A stretch of 64,000 nt of DNA from Chloroflexota bacterium (lineage in GTDB: Bacteria > Chloroflexota > Anaerolineae > 4572-78 > J111): NCBI GenBank assembly GCA_016860845.1, contig BOKF01000045.1:4896-68895 (forward strand). Reading direction: 5' to 3'. Positions within the stretch are counted from its first letter, which is position 1. Every line of letters starts with the position of its first letter. The translations under genes were made by a program, and so were the position numbers. This document shows, one piece after another, positions 1 through 8,683 of the stretch. The notes under the pieces were generated by a model. The model did not search any database. It saw only the letters and a list, made by a program, of their open reading frames with translations, and had not been told where the DNA came from.

Positions 1-2
1 CC

Positions 3-461
3 TCCAATAGCAGTACCCGCGCTCGTTTGCAGGATTTGGCAGCCCAGGTAAGCGACTGGATTGAGGCGATTGAGGACTTGGTGAAACGGATTGACAGTTT
101 TCAGGGAAACAACCTGATCCGCCAGGATTTGGAAGCAGTGCCGCAGGCGATTGCCAAGCTGGAAGCACAGCTAGCCCAGGAAAGCGATCCGGCCATTCAC
201 AACCAACTGGAACGGACCTTGACCAGTCGCCGCAACCAGTTGGCCTCCCTGGAACGGCTGCAAACCACCATGAAGCGAGCAGAGATTCAAATCGAAAGCA
301 CCCTCTCCGCGCTGGGAACCATCTACTCCCAACTCCTCACCGGCGAATCCACCGATCATGTCGCCGATTACAGCCGCCTGTCGGGTGAGGTGGATGAGGA
401 GGTCCGCTTGTTGCAGGATCGTTTGGAAGCGTTGGAAGAGGTCAAGTTGGGCCGGGCATAA
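3..461 (+). CDS. C-terminal part of a coiled-coil protein (partial)
   Basis: The frame is open from the first bases of the window, so this is only the last ~152 codons of a longer gene. A TTG at 27 is not preceded by a ribosome site and is probably internal. The visible part is almost all charged, heptad-patterned helix (for example IAKLEAQLAQE, LASLERLQTT and LLQDRLEALEEV), so a long coiled coil is likely. No catalytic motif or membrane segment is visible and I do not recognise the family. The next gene starts 155 bases downstream with its own ribosome site. Confidence 0.6.
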   Translation, partial: SNSSTRARLQDLAAQVSDWIEAIEDLVKRIDSFQGNNLIRQDLEAVPQAIAKLEAQLAQESDPAIHNQLERTLTSRRNQLASLERLQTTMKRAEIQIESTLSALGTIYSQLLTGESTDHVADYSRLSGEVDEEVRLLQDRLEALEEVKLGRA

Positions 462-514
462 AAACGGTTAAGAATTTGTTAGAATTACTCAAACTATATA
501 AGATGGGAGTCCTA

Positions 515-544
515 TTGCTTAAGACATTGAATTAATGGTACAAT
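515..544 (+). promoter_or_regulatory. Possible sigma-70 promoter for the secreted mosaic gene
   Basis: TTGCTT (515-520) and TACAAT (539-544) are separated by 18 bases, about 70 bases before the start codon at 616. The -35 half is weak. The same TTGCTT/TACAAT pairing with 17-bp spacing occurs before the XPB gene at 45198, which supports it slightly. Confidence 0.35.
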
Positions 545-615
545 GGTCCTAAATTAACCGTACTTTCAAAAAAATAGGGGGGTAGTCCCTGGAATAGGCT
601 GACAAGGAGTAAACA

Positions 616-3600
616 ATGAGGTTAGTTCAGCGACCCCTTCATTCGGTAGCTAAGGTCACGGCTTTGGCGGGATTAGGTCTCGGCATGGTCTGTGGCCTTT
701 TGTTGTTATTGGGCGGGTTAGCGGCGCCGGTAACGGCAGCGCCGCTGGCGCTCTCGGTTTCAGGTAATATTACCAATAACACGGTTTGGGGGCCGGGCGA
801 TAGTCCAATCATTATCACGGGCACCGTCACCGTCATTTCTGGCACTTTAACGATTAGCCCTGGCGTCGAGGTCAAATTTGGTAGCAACACCGAATTGATT
901 ATCCAAACCAATGGTAAATTGGTTGCGAATGGGACCCTTACTCAGCCTATTACTTTCACCAGTAATGTCTCTCCCACTGCCAGTTGCGCTTGGAATACCA
1001 TTCGTCTTTTTAGCGACGGTAACACTATCCGTCATAGTCTGATTGAGTACGCCCGCTGGGGGATTTACATTGAGCCATTCTCTGGGGGTCACAATATTAG
1101 CTCCAATACCTTCCGCCAAAATGGCCTCTGCCTTCCTTCGCCGGTCGGGGCTGGCATTGCCGGTTCGCCGGATAACTCCACGATTGCCGATAATACCTTC
1201 GTTAACAATAACTCAGCTATCTATGTGACCAAAGCCTCGGGAAATATCGTTTTAAACAATACAATTTCCGGCACCGGCCAGGCGGCGATTGCTTTTGTGC
1301 GCAGTGGTTCCACTTCTACCCGTTCTTCCAACAATCAGGTCCATAGCAATACCATTCGTTACGCTGGTGATTTTGGCATCTATATGGCGGTTGGCAGCGA
1401 TAATTCGATTCTCAATAACAAAGTATTTAGCAATGCCAGCGGTATCAGGCTTGAAGATCAAAACGCCACTATCGGTAAACGCCTGACCATCCGCAACAAC
1501 GATGTTTATAGTCATACCAACGGTTTTGGCTTGTATATCACCGATACGGCCGGTCTTGACCTCGGGGAAAACTTGATCCTGGATAACAGGCAGGGCGTCT
1601 TGTGGGATTTGAATAATGATCCCGGCAGCGCCGTGATTACCCGTAACGTTATCTGTCGCAATCCGGTTTACCTTTTCCGCAACAACGATGCCGCCAGCGT
1701 TACCGCCGCCCGTAACTGGTGGGGCACAAATAATCCGATCACCGGCACACAAATCCAGGGACCGGTGGTGATTACTCCCAATATGGTCCTATCAGCAACA
1801 GCAGTACCAAACACCCTCCCGGCTGACGGCGTTTCGACCACAACCCTGACCGTTGCCCTGCAAGGCGGCGGCGAAACCGTGCCGGCTCGCGCCCGGACTA
1901 TCGCCTTGACCACCACCACGGGCGCCATCTCACCCACAGTTGTGACCCTGAACAATAGTGGCATTGCTACGGCCACTTACACTTCAGCCAACATGCCAGG
2001 TGTGGCCGTGATTACCGCCACCGACATCTGCGCTTTTCAGATAACCTCCACCGTTACCCTGACCGCTGTCTATAACCTGGCCATTACCAAAACTACGGCT
2101 CTAACCTGGGCCGTGCCGGGGCAGGTCGTTACTTATACTATCCAGTACAGCAACACCAGCAATTACACGGCCACCGGCGTGGTCATCAGCGATGCGCTGC
2201 CCGCTTTTAGCACCTATGTAGGCGACACCAGTGCTTTGACCCGGATCGGCTCAGGCGCTGGGCCTATTACCTGGACCGCAGGGACGCTACTACCCCATAC
2301 CGGCAACAGCTTTGTCCTGACTACCTCAATAACCAGCACAGCCACTTGTAACAGTTTTATTACCAACACCGTTTTCATCAGCGGGGCCGGCGGTGAACCA
2401 GCCCTCGGCGACAATTCCAGTTCGGTCTCCCGGCAGATCTTGTGCGGGGTAAACCTGGTGGTGGTCAAAAATGACGGGGTTGGTCTGAATGACCCGCGCC
2501 TCAATGCGGCGGCGGGTGAATACATCACCTATACGATCAGCGTCAACAACATGGGCAACCAACTGGCCTCAAACGTCATCCTCAGCGACACCCTGCCGGC
2601 CAACACCATTTTCAATGCGGCACGCAGCACTTCCGGCTGGACTCTGGCCGGCGGCGGCGTTTATACTATTAGTTTGGGCAATTTAGCCGGCAGTGGCGGC
2701 GGCACGGTGGTCTACTTTGTGGCGCAAGTTGACCCTAACCTGTCGTGCGCCATCACTCAGACGGTCAACACGGCCACAGCCACTAGCAACGGCCCGGAAA
2801 TTTACCCTCCCGACAACACTTCTAATGAGCAGACGCCCGTTATTTGCGTTTCTCCTGTCCTTCAACTCTCGAAGGATGATAATGTTGCCTGTGCTATTCC
2901 TAACCAGCTCATTGATTACACCATCACTGTGACCAATCCTACCGGCGCCCCGGCCAATAATTTGGTCTTAACTGAATTCTTACCTACAAACACGACGTTT
3001 CAAGGGCCACTCGGGGTCTGGACTTCAGGACCAGGTAATACTTTCATCCATCCTATCAGCACCTTGAATTCCGGCTCACCCACCCATACTGTTTTTTCGG
3101 TGTTGGTTAACCCGGCCATTCCTACAACAACCACGGCTATCACCAACGTGGTTACGTTGCAGCCAAGCGGCTTAAACTTTATGCTGACCACGCCTATTTC
3201 GACCAGTGCGCCCGACTTGTATGTCATCAAGAATGACAACATCGAGCTGCTCAGCACCGCTGCCGCCGCAACCATCGCTCGCCTGGAACAGAAACTCGGC
3301 CCACTGCCCTGGCTGGAGGCGGTCAAAGGAGAGGGTCTCGATTCCCAGGCCATCGCGGCCAAGCCGGGTGATGTCATTTCGTACACCCTGGCTTTTGGCA
3401 ACGCCGGGACCAGCCCGGCCACTAATGTGGTCATCAGCGAAACTTTGCCGGCCAACACGACGTTCCTCGGCCCAGCCTACTGGACAGCCGTCAACGCCAA
3501 TACTTACGTCTACACTATTTCGACCCTGCTGCCCGGTAACGGCGGCAATCTGGACTTCAGGGTGCGGGTAGCCAATCCCTTCCCGATAGGCACTTCGGGA

Positions 3601-4851
3601 GTCACCAATACCGTTCAGATAGCAGGCACAGGACTGTCAGAGTGTGATACCAGCAACAATATCAGCCGTGAGTTTACCCGGATTGATGGAACGGTAGTGG
3701 GTTCAAACACCCTCTACCTACCCCTCATCTTTAAAACCAGCCAGACAAGCCCGACCACCCCGACCCCACCCCCGACCCCCACTCCGTTAGCCTACGTCTC
3801 CGATGTTAAAGCCGACCCGGATACAAACCAGGTCTTTGTGGCCAGCCCGCGCCACGATTGGGTTTATGTGATCAACGGCAGCAACGATACTCTGGCGCGC
3901 AATGTACCGGTAGGTCATGGGCCTACCGGCCTGACCGTACTTGACGGCGCTGCTCCGGCCAACAATAAAGTTTTTGTAGCGCACCAATACGGAGCCAACC
4001 AGTGGCATCCCGGGTTTATGGCATTTGGGGTCAACGATACGTCAGCGCACGTTACCGCCGACGGCGGTTACGCCGGCGCTGCCCCGATCAAAACGGCGGC
4101 CAACGCCGTAAATAACAACCGGGTGTACGTGTCGAACTATTTTGACAAACTGGCTGTTTTCAATGGAAATTCCGGGCCGCCGGAGGCGCGGGTCGGCTGG
4201 GTTGTCCAAAAAGCGTTTCAGGGCGCCTACGGGATTGACACCAGCAGCGCCACCAACCGGGTTTATCTGGCCACCCGTGATACCGGTGAACTGGTCGTCT
4301 TCGACGGTAACGGCGACCGCTTGCTCCAGAGCAACTACATCCCGACGCATGTGAAGCCGCCGCAGGCGTGCAGCCTGTGGAGCGTGGCTGTCAATGAGAC
4401 AACAGGGCATGTGTTTGTCCCCTGCCCTCAACTCAGCAAAGTTTTTGTACTCCAGGAGAGCCAGGTTTCTGTTTTGGACCTGGAGGCTCTGGGGACACTG
4501 GAAGAACGAGACGGCTTTCTGGCCCTGGTCGTCTCCCCGCAGGCGGCTCCCTGGCTGGCCGACATCAGTATCCCCAACGGCGCAAACCTGGGTCAAGAAG
4601 GCATTGCCGTAGATACCTCAACGGGTCGAGTTTTTATTACCAATGGGCAGAACAACAGCCTGGTTATTTTGCAGGATGGAACCACCCCAGCCTACGTGAC
4701 GACAGTGGCCGTCGGGACAAAGCCCCAGGGAGTGGATGTTAACCCGGCCACCCAGAAGGTTTACGTGGGGAATACCGGCAGCAACTCCGTGACGGTGCTG
4801 AATGCAGCCTCGCCTTTTAGCGTCATCAAAACAATTCAGCTAGCGCCGTGA
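616..4851 (+). CDS. Giant secreted mosaic protein: beta-helix, Ig-like/DUF11 repeats, YVTN propeller
   Basis: The 1411-residue protein has an N-terminal signal peptide (basic start, hydrophobic core about residues 13-38, AAP cleavage region). Residues ~50-375 are Asn-rich NosD/pectate-lyase-style right-handed beta-helix repeats. ~385-480 resemble an invasin-type Ig-like domain (ATAVPNTLPADGVSTT). ~485-1020 hold four DUF11 repeats, each opening with a K-x-D or K-T pattern and carrying ISDALP / LSDTLP / LTEFLP / ISETLP. At ~1033 comes LYLPLIFK, then a Pro-Thr linker, then ~1055-1411 a YVTN-type beta-propeller with repeated VFVA, VYVSN and VYVGN strands. AAGGAG sits 6-7 bases before the ATG. The likely role is an exported, surface-attached or adhesive protein; no catalytic residues are evident. 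The LYLPLIFK motif resembles a short motif I associate with secreted Chloroflexota proteins. Confidence 0.85.
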   Translation: MRLVQRPLHSVAKVTALAGLGLGMVCGLLLLLGGLAAPVTAAPLALSVSGNITNNTVWGPGDSPIIITGTVTVISGTLTISPGVEVKFGSNTELIIQTNGKLVANGTLTQPITFTSNVSPTASCAWNTIRLFSDGNTIRHSLIEYARWGIYIEPFSGGHNISSNTFRQNGLCLPSPVGAGIAGSPDNSTIADNTFVNNNSAIYVTKASGNIVLNNTISGTGQAAIAFVRSGSTSTRSSNNQVHSNTIRYAGDFGIYMAVGSDNSILNNKVFSNASGIRLEDQNATIGKRLTIRNNDVYSHTNGFGLYITDTAGLDLGENLILDNRQGVLWDLNNDPGSAVITRNVICRNPVYLFRNNDAASVTAARNWWGTNNPITGTQIQGPVVITPNMVLSATAVPNTLPADGVSTTTLTVALQGGGETVPARARTIALTTTTGAISPTVVTLNNSGIATATYTSANMPGVAVITATDICAFQITSTVTLTAVYNLAITKTTALTWAVPGQVVTYTIQYSNTSNYTATGVVISDALPAFSTYVGDTSALTRIGSGAGPITWTAGTLLPHTGNSFVLTTSITSTATCNSFITNTVFISGAGGEPALGDNSSSVSRQILCGVNLVVVKNDGVGLNDPRLNAAAGEYITYTISVNNMGNQLASNVILSDTLPANTIFNAARSTSGWTLAGGGVYTISLGNLAGSGGGTVVYFVAQVDPNLSCAITQTVNTATATSNGPEIYPPDNTSNEQTPVICVSPVLQLSKDDNVACAIPNQLIDYTITVTNPTGAPANNLVLTEFLPTNTTFQGPLGVWTSGPGNTFIHPISTLNSGSPTHTVFSVLVNPAIPTTTTAITNVVTLQPSGLNFMLTTPISTSAPDLYVIKNDNIELLSTAAAATIARLEQKLGPLPWLEAVKGEGLDSQAIAAKPGDVISYTLAFGNAGTSPATNVVISETLPANTTFLGPAYWTAVNANTYVYTISTLLPGNGGNLDFRVRVANPFPIGTSGVTNTVQIAGTGLSECDTSNNISREFTRIDGTVVGSNTLYLPLIFKTSQTSPTTPTPPPTPTPLAYVSDVKADPDTNQVFVASPRHDWVYVINGSNDTLARNVPVGHGPTGLTVLDGAAPANNKVFVAHQYGANQWHPGFMAFGVNDTSAHVTADGGYAGAAPIKTAANAVNNNRVYVSNYFDKLAVFNGNSGPPEARVGWVVQKAFQGAYGIDTSSATNRVYLATRDTGELVVFDGNGDRLLQSNYIPTHVKPPQACSLWSVAVNETTGHVFVPCPQLSKVFVLQESQVSVLDLEALGTLEERDGFLALVVSPQAAPWLADISIPNGANLGQEGIAVDTSTGRVFITNGQNNSLVILQDGTTPAYVTTVAVGTKPQGVDVNPATQKVYVGNTGSNSVTVLNAASPFSVIKTIQLAP

Positions 4852-4922
4852 GGATTCACCGGATGAGTTTTGATACTCAGAATTGGCAGTAGTTTGCCTT
4901 GACGAATAGGCCAGTGAGGATT

Positions 4923-4953
4923 GGAAGGCTGGATAAAGGAGTGCCAGCCTTCC
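4923..4953. repeat. Tandem-unit inverted repeat between convergent genes
   Basis: Arms GGAAGGCTGG (4923-4932) and CCAGCCTTCC (4944-4953) are perfectly complementary and are followed by further CTTCCAG-like units to about 4970. The repeat lies between the end of the secreted protein gene (+) and parB (-), so it could act as a two-way terminator, although no U-run follows. Confidence 0.55.
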
Positions 4954-4977
4954 AGTCTTCCAGCCCTCCCCCTATGC

Positions 4978-5862
4978 TCACAGTTGCTCATCCTCCCCCA
5001 AAATCGCGTTAAAGATCGCTTGCAGCTCTTCCTGAGAATAGAAGTGGATAACCAGCCGGCCGGTTTCACCCTCGGAACGAGCGAGTTCAATTTTGGTGCC
5101 AAGTTTCGACTCGAACTTGGCCAGCATGGTTTTATCGTGGGGGGTTAAAGGGGGACGTTTGGGTTTAGCCGCGGCGTCGTCGCCTAGCAGGAGTTGGCGA
5201 GCCAGTGCCTCGGTCTGGCGGACATTAAGGCCGCGATTGATAATCGTCGTCAGCAGGCTCAGTTGGTCGCGCTGCTTCTTCAGGCTGAGCAAGGCGCGGG
5301 CGTGACCTTCGGAAATTTCGCCGGAAGCCAGCGCCATCCTGGCTTCCTCCGGCAGATGCAACAGCCGAACGGTATTGGCCACAGCGGTGCGGCTTTTACC
5401 TACCCGCTCGGCAACGGCTTCTTGAGTAAGGCCAAACTCCTCCATCAGTTGGGCGTAGGCTTCGGCTTCTTCCAGGGGATTCAGGTCGGCTCGCTGGATA
5501 TTTTCGACTAAAGCCAGTTCCAGCATTTGTTGAGGCGTGGTCTCTTTGACAATCACCGGCACAGTGGTCAGCCCGGCCAATTGGCTGGCCCGCCAACGCC
5601 GCTCCCCGGCAATGAGTTGATACTTTCCACCCGTGCGTGTGACCACCAAGGGTTGAATCAGGCCGTGCGCCGCAATTGAGTCGGCCAATTCCTGCAACTT
5701 TTCCTGATTCATCGCCTGCCGGGGCTGGTGCGGGTTGGGCGAGATCTGTTCGACCGGAACTTCGACCGCCCCAGCCTGCACCTCCGCGCTGGCCAGCTTG
5801 GCTGTGGTCGGGGGAATGAGCGCCTCCAGTCCCTTACCCAAACCTCGTTTTTTGGTCGTCAT
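4978..5862 (-). CDS. parB: Chromosome-partitioning protein ParB
   Basis: This is the CTP-dependent DNA clamp that loads at parS and works with ParA in chromosome segregation. The 294-residue protein opens with the family start KKRGLGKGLEALIP, then has the N-terminal CTPase boxes (NPHQPR, GERRWRA, ENIQRADLNPLEEA), a central helix-turn-helix (LTQEAVAERVGKSRTAVAN) and a C-terminal dimerisation segment. I start at ATG 5862 because AGGGAAGG lies 6 bases upstream; an in-frame ATG at 5886 has no such site and would add eight non-family residues. It follows parA on the same strand with a repeat-filled gap of 91 bases. No consensus parS palindrome was found in the window. Confidence 0.95.
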   Translation of the reverse strand: MTTKKRGLGKGLEALIPPTTAKLASAEVQAGAVEVPVEQISPNPHQPRQAMNQEKLQELADSIAAHGLIQPLVVTRTGGKYQLIAGERRWRASQLAGLTTVPVIVKETTPQQMLELALVENIQRADLNPLEEAEAYAQLMEEFGLTQEAVAERVGKSRTAVANTVRLLHLPEEARMALASGEISEGHARALLSLKKQRDQLSLLTTIINRGLNVRQTEALARQLLLGDDAAAKPKRPPLTPHDKTMLAKFESKLGTKIELARSEGETGRLVIHFYSQEELQAIFNAILGEDEQL

Positions 5863-5894
5863 GAGTACCTTCCCTAAAGGCAACACGTCATAAG

Positions 5895-5965
5895 GTAGCA
5901 GGGCAGCAAAGTAGCAAATAATGGAGCTACTACCCTGCGACTCTGCAACCCTGCTACTTTGTTAC
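5895..5965. repeat. Inverted repeat of GTAGCA-type short units between parA and parB
   Basis: The left half is built from GTAGCAG, GGCAGCAAA and GTAGCAAA; the right half from CCCTGC, CTCTGC and CCTGCTACTTTG, read as the imperfect complement. The right part overlaps the last codons of parA, so the final residues of ParA are repeat-encoded. A related repeat with the same core lies after rnpA at 10275-10343. Confidence 0.6.
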
Positions 5966-6748
5966 TTGTTTACGCACCCGGCTCAACATTTCCTCGGTTA
6001 ACGCCTGGTAAGCTTTGCAGCCGGCCGAGTCGGGGGCATAGGCCAGGATATCCTCGCCGTAGCTGGGCGCTTCGCTCAGGCGAATGTTGCGGGGGATGAT
6101 GGTTTTGAAGATTTGCTCCGGAAAATGCTGGCGCACCTCGTTGACCACGTCCATGGCCAGATTGGTGCGGCTATCAAACATGGTCATGACCACCCCGGCC
6201 ACTTGCAGCGCAGGGTTGAGATTCTCCCGCACCAGATTGATGGTGTGGACCAGTTGGCCCAAGCCTTCCAGGGGCAGATATTCACATTGGACCGGAATAA
6301 TAACGCCATGAGTCGAAGCGGTCAGGGCATTGATGGTCAACAATCCCAGGCTGGGCGGGGTATCAATCAACACAAAATCGTAATCTGGCAGAATGGGCTT
6401 CAAAACTTTTTGCAGCAAGGTTTCTCGCGCCAGCAGTTGCACCAACTCGACTTCGGCGGCAGCCAATTCCGGCGCGGCCGGCACAATAAACAAGCGTTGG
6501 CGGCTCGTCGGCTGGATAATTTCGCTCACCGCAACCTTATTGACCAAAGCATCATACAGGGACAACATCTCATCGTCAGGCTTAAGCCCCAGGCTGGAGG
6601 TCGCGTTGGATTGCGGGTCGGCGTCAACAACCAGAACTCGCGCCTTGCGGGCGGCCATAAACGCGGCCAGGTTGACGGTGGTCGTTGTCTTGCCTACCCC
6701 GCCTTTTTGATTCGCGATGGTATAAACAAAAGCCGAACGCTCGGTCAT
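5954..6748 (-). CDS. parA: Chromosome-partitioning ATPase ParA (Soj family)
   Basis: ParA is a deviant-Walker ATPase that forms ATP-dependent DNA-bound dimers and drives ParB-parS movement. The 264-residue protein has the deviant Walker [10 protein letters not shown] about residue 13, [17 protein letters not shown] as Walker A', and the Walker B segment [13 protein letters not shown]. The start is ATG 6748 ([14 protein letters not shown]), which places the P-loop at the usual distance from the N-terminus; an upstream in-frame ATG would add 28 atypical residues. No clear Shine-Dalgarno site is present. The C-terminal residues QVTK are encoded inside a repeat. Confidence 0.95.
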   Translation of the reverse strand: MTERSAFVYTIANQKGGVGKTTTTVNLAAFMAARKARVLVVDADPQSNATSSLGLKPDDEMLSLYDALVNKVAVSEIIQPTSRQRLFIVPAAPELAAAEVELVQLLARETLLQKVLKPILPDYDFVLIDTPPSLGLLTINALTASTHGVIIPVQCEYLPLEGLGQLVHTINLVRENLNPALQVAGVVMTMFDSRTNLAMDVVNEVRQHFPEQIFKTIIPRNIRLSEAPSYGEDILAYAPDSAGCKAYQALTEEMLSRVRKQVTK

Positions 6749-6789
6749 GGTTGGAAAACACAAATGATCGTCGAAGGTTAAATAATTCA

Positions 6790-6833
6790 GGTGACTGGCA
6801 CTTTTGTCATCAGCTAACCAAGTGCCAGTCACC
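6790..6833. repeat. REP-like perfect hairpin in the parA leader
   Basis: GGTGACTGGCACTT (6790-6803) and AAGTGCCAGTCACC (6820-6833) are perfect 14-bp arms around a 16-base loop, upstream of the parA start and downstream of its possible promoter. The core resembles GTGCCTGGCAC-type REP palindromes known from other bacteria; no REP-associated transposase is nearby. Confidence 0.7.
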
Positions 6834-6864
6834 TTTCAGATTAAAGGTTGAAAGCTAGCCTTTG

Positions 6865-6893
6865 ATTGTAACATAGCCCAGGACGACAAACAA
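6865..6893 (-). promoter_or_regulatory. Possible promoter for parA-parB
   Basis: On the minus strand TTGTTT (6893-6888) and TACAAT (6870-6865) are 17 bases apart, about 117 bases before the parA start. The REP-like hairpin would lie in the transcribed leader. Confidence 0.4.
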
Positions 6894-6942
6894 AACGAGA
6901 GAGGGTGAGGTGGCCAAAATGCAGTTCGGACTCCTGGCCCAC

Positions 6943-7800
6943 TCAAGCTCTTTCAGCCGGATGTTCGACAATGTACGCTTCAACTTCCTCTCGTGTGGGT
7001 ATTCCCTGCGGGCCAGGACGCTCGATAGCCATAGAGGCAAACACGTTGGCGAAGTAGGCCGACTGCCACAAATCGTCAGTTTCATGGTAGCGGATGAAAA
7101 AAGCGGCGGCAAAAACATCCCCTGCGCCGGTGGGGTCCGTCGGCGCGGCGGGGCGAGGCGGCACCGCCCAACGCTGGCCCTCACAAAACACGGTGCAGCC
7201 TTCTTTATCCTGGGTGACAATCAAAATGGAAGTCTGCGCCGCCCAGCGCTCGGCAATGGCCCAGTTGCCCTCGATATCCTCAATGCTAATCACCGTGACC
7301 TCGACCTGGGGTAAAATTTCAGCCGCACCCTGCCAGTCGCCCAGCGACACAACTCCGTGAGAGTCCCATTCACGCAGCCAACCCTGGGGAGTAGTTACCA
7401 GCAATGAGTTTTGAAAAAGAGCCGTTACCCCAGCTTCGACATCCTGAGCCAGGGGGCAAAGGTGAACCAACGAAATATTCCGGCAGTCCGCCGGGATATC
7501 GGCCGGGCCAATCGAACGAGCAATTGGCCCAACCGTCTGCTGCCGGCCGTGGGGAGTGTAGACGTTTCGAAAGGTGGTCGTCGCCGCCGAAGCCAGAATA
7601 TGCCAATCCGCATCGGCCAGATAGGTGGGCGGCACAAAATCAGGCGCGGCAGCGGTAATAATAACCGGCTGCCAGCCCAATTGTTTGACGACTGCACCCG
7701 CGTAAGACACTGTACCGCCGATGGTAAAGCGGTCATCCGGCAGCAAATCTTTGGTCACAGTTCCAACTAACAGATAGGGTGGCTTACCGTTTTGAGCCAT
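6943..7800 (-). CDS. PfkB-family sugar/nucleoside kinase
   Basis: A ribokinase-fold kinase of 285 residues that transfers phosphate from ATP to a sugar or nucleoside; the substrate cannot be read from sequence. The C-terminal PfkB signature is clear (DPTGAGDVFAAAFF, with the catalytic Asp in GAGD), and the N-terminal GGTVSYAGAVVKQLGW matches the substrate-binding G-rich region. The start at ATG 7800 is chosen for GAGGAG about 10 bases upstream; an in-frame ATG at 7830 lacks one. The gene stands between the jag terminator and parA on the same strand, so it probably has its own transcript. An unrelated insertion into an otherwise conserved origin-side gene order is possible. Confidence 0.8.
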   Translation of the reverse strand: MAQNGKPPYLLVGTVTKDLLPDDRFTIGGTVSYAGAVVKQLGWQPVIITAAAPDFVPPTYLADADWHILASAATTTFRNVYTPHGRQQTVGPIARSIGPADIPADCRNISLVHLCPLAQDVEAGVTALFQNSLLVTTPQGWLREWDSHGVVSLGDWQGAAEILPQVEVTVISIEDIEGNWAIAERWAAQTSILIVTQDKEGCTVFCEGQRWAVPPRPAAPTDPTGAGDVFAAAFFIRYHETDDLWQSAYFANVFASMAIERPGPQGIPTREEVEAYIVEHPAERA

Positions 7801-7830
7801 GCGGCCAAATCTCCTCAATGGATTAAGCAC

Positions 7831-7856
7831 ATAAAACCCACCGCCAGGGTGGGTTT
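7831..7856 (-). terminator. Rho-independent terminator after jag
   Basis: AAACCCACC and GGTGGGTTT form a 9-bp stem with a 5-base loop. On the minus strand the stem is followed by TTTTAT, placing a terminator about 40 bases past the jag stop and ahead of the PfkB gene. Confidence 0.75.
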
Positions 7857-7894
7857 AGGATTAAACACTATCTCGTTAAATATGGTATGACACC

Positions 7895-8683
7895 CTACTT
7901 GGGAATAATCGTAACTTTGCGGTTATCATCGCTGCCAACGCTTTTGGTGGTAACCAGCGGATGATCGCGGAGGGTAATATGGATGATCCGCCGTTCGTGC
8001 GCCGGCATCGCCTCGAGTACGATTTTTTTACGGGTGGCAACGACCCGCTCCGCCATTTTCTCAGCCATCTGGCGCAGCGATTGGCGGCGGCGGACCCGGT
8101 AAGCCTCAACATCAACCACAATCGGCTGCCAGGTACTCAACTCTTTGCTGACCATCAGGCGGACCATATCCTGCAAAGCCTGGAGCGTTTCGCTGCGCCG
8201 GCCAATCAAAATACCCAGATCACCGCCGGTAATATCCAATACCAGGGGGGGGGCTTCACCCGGCTCCACCAAATCAGTGCCCTGGCGGTAGGCTACCCTG
8301 GCTTTGATACCCATCAATTTCAGTAATTGCGTTAAAAACTGGGCAGCGATCTCTCCCATTTCGGGCGGCTGGGTTGGCTCCACTTCACTCTGAGCGGGTC
8401 GAGCCTGTTCGATAGGTGTGGAGGTCGCTTCTGTTTCAACGACCAGGGTCGTTTCAGTCTGAGCAATTTCAGGGGTGGAAACAACGTCTGCTGGAGCAGG
8501 TCTTTTACGGGTCAGGCGAACTTGGGCCTCCTCAGAGCCGATGCCAAAAACGCCGCGTTTTCCCTCTTTGACGATTTCAACGTCAACCTGTTCGCGGGTG
8601 AGGCCGAGTTGAGCCAGTCCTTGCTCGATGGCCTCGTCTATTGTTTTAGCGCTTACGTCGAGACTTTCGTTTTGATTTGACAT
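7895..8683 (-). CDS. jag: Jag/KhpB RNA-binding protein
   Basis: The 262-residue protein has the three-part Jag layout: an N-terminal Jag-N domain (TIDEAIEQGLAQLGL ... KRGVFGIGSEEAQVRL), an acidic Thr/Glu-rich linker (~70-115), a KH domain with the GILIGRRSETLQALQ loop, and an R3H domain (AEKMAERVVATRKKI ... ERRIIHITL). It binds RNA and is linked to cell envelope and division control in other bacteria. The start at ATG 8683 lies inside the end of yidC (38-base overlap), implying translational coupling. This yidC-jag order is the usual one. Confidence 0.92.
   Translation of the reverse strand: MSNQNESLDVSAKTIDEAIEQGLAQLGLTREQVDVEIVKEGKRGVFGIGSEEAQVRLTRKRPAPADVVSTPEIAQTETTLVVETEATSTPIEQARPAQSEVEPTQPPEMGEIAAQFLTQLLKLMGIKARVAYRQGTDLVEPGEAPPLVLDITGGDLGILIGRRSETLQALQDMVRLMVSKELSTWQPIVVDVEAYRVRRRQSLRQMAEKMAERVVATRKKIVLEAMPAHERRIIHITLRDHPLVTTKSVGSDDNRKVTIIPK

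Noticed and set aside
27..461. TTG at 27 as the true start of the first gene
   Set aside because: The frame is open upstream to the window edge and no ribosome site precedes the TTG.
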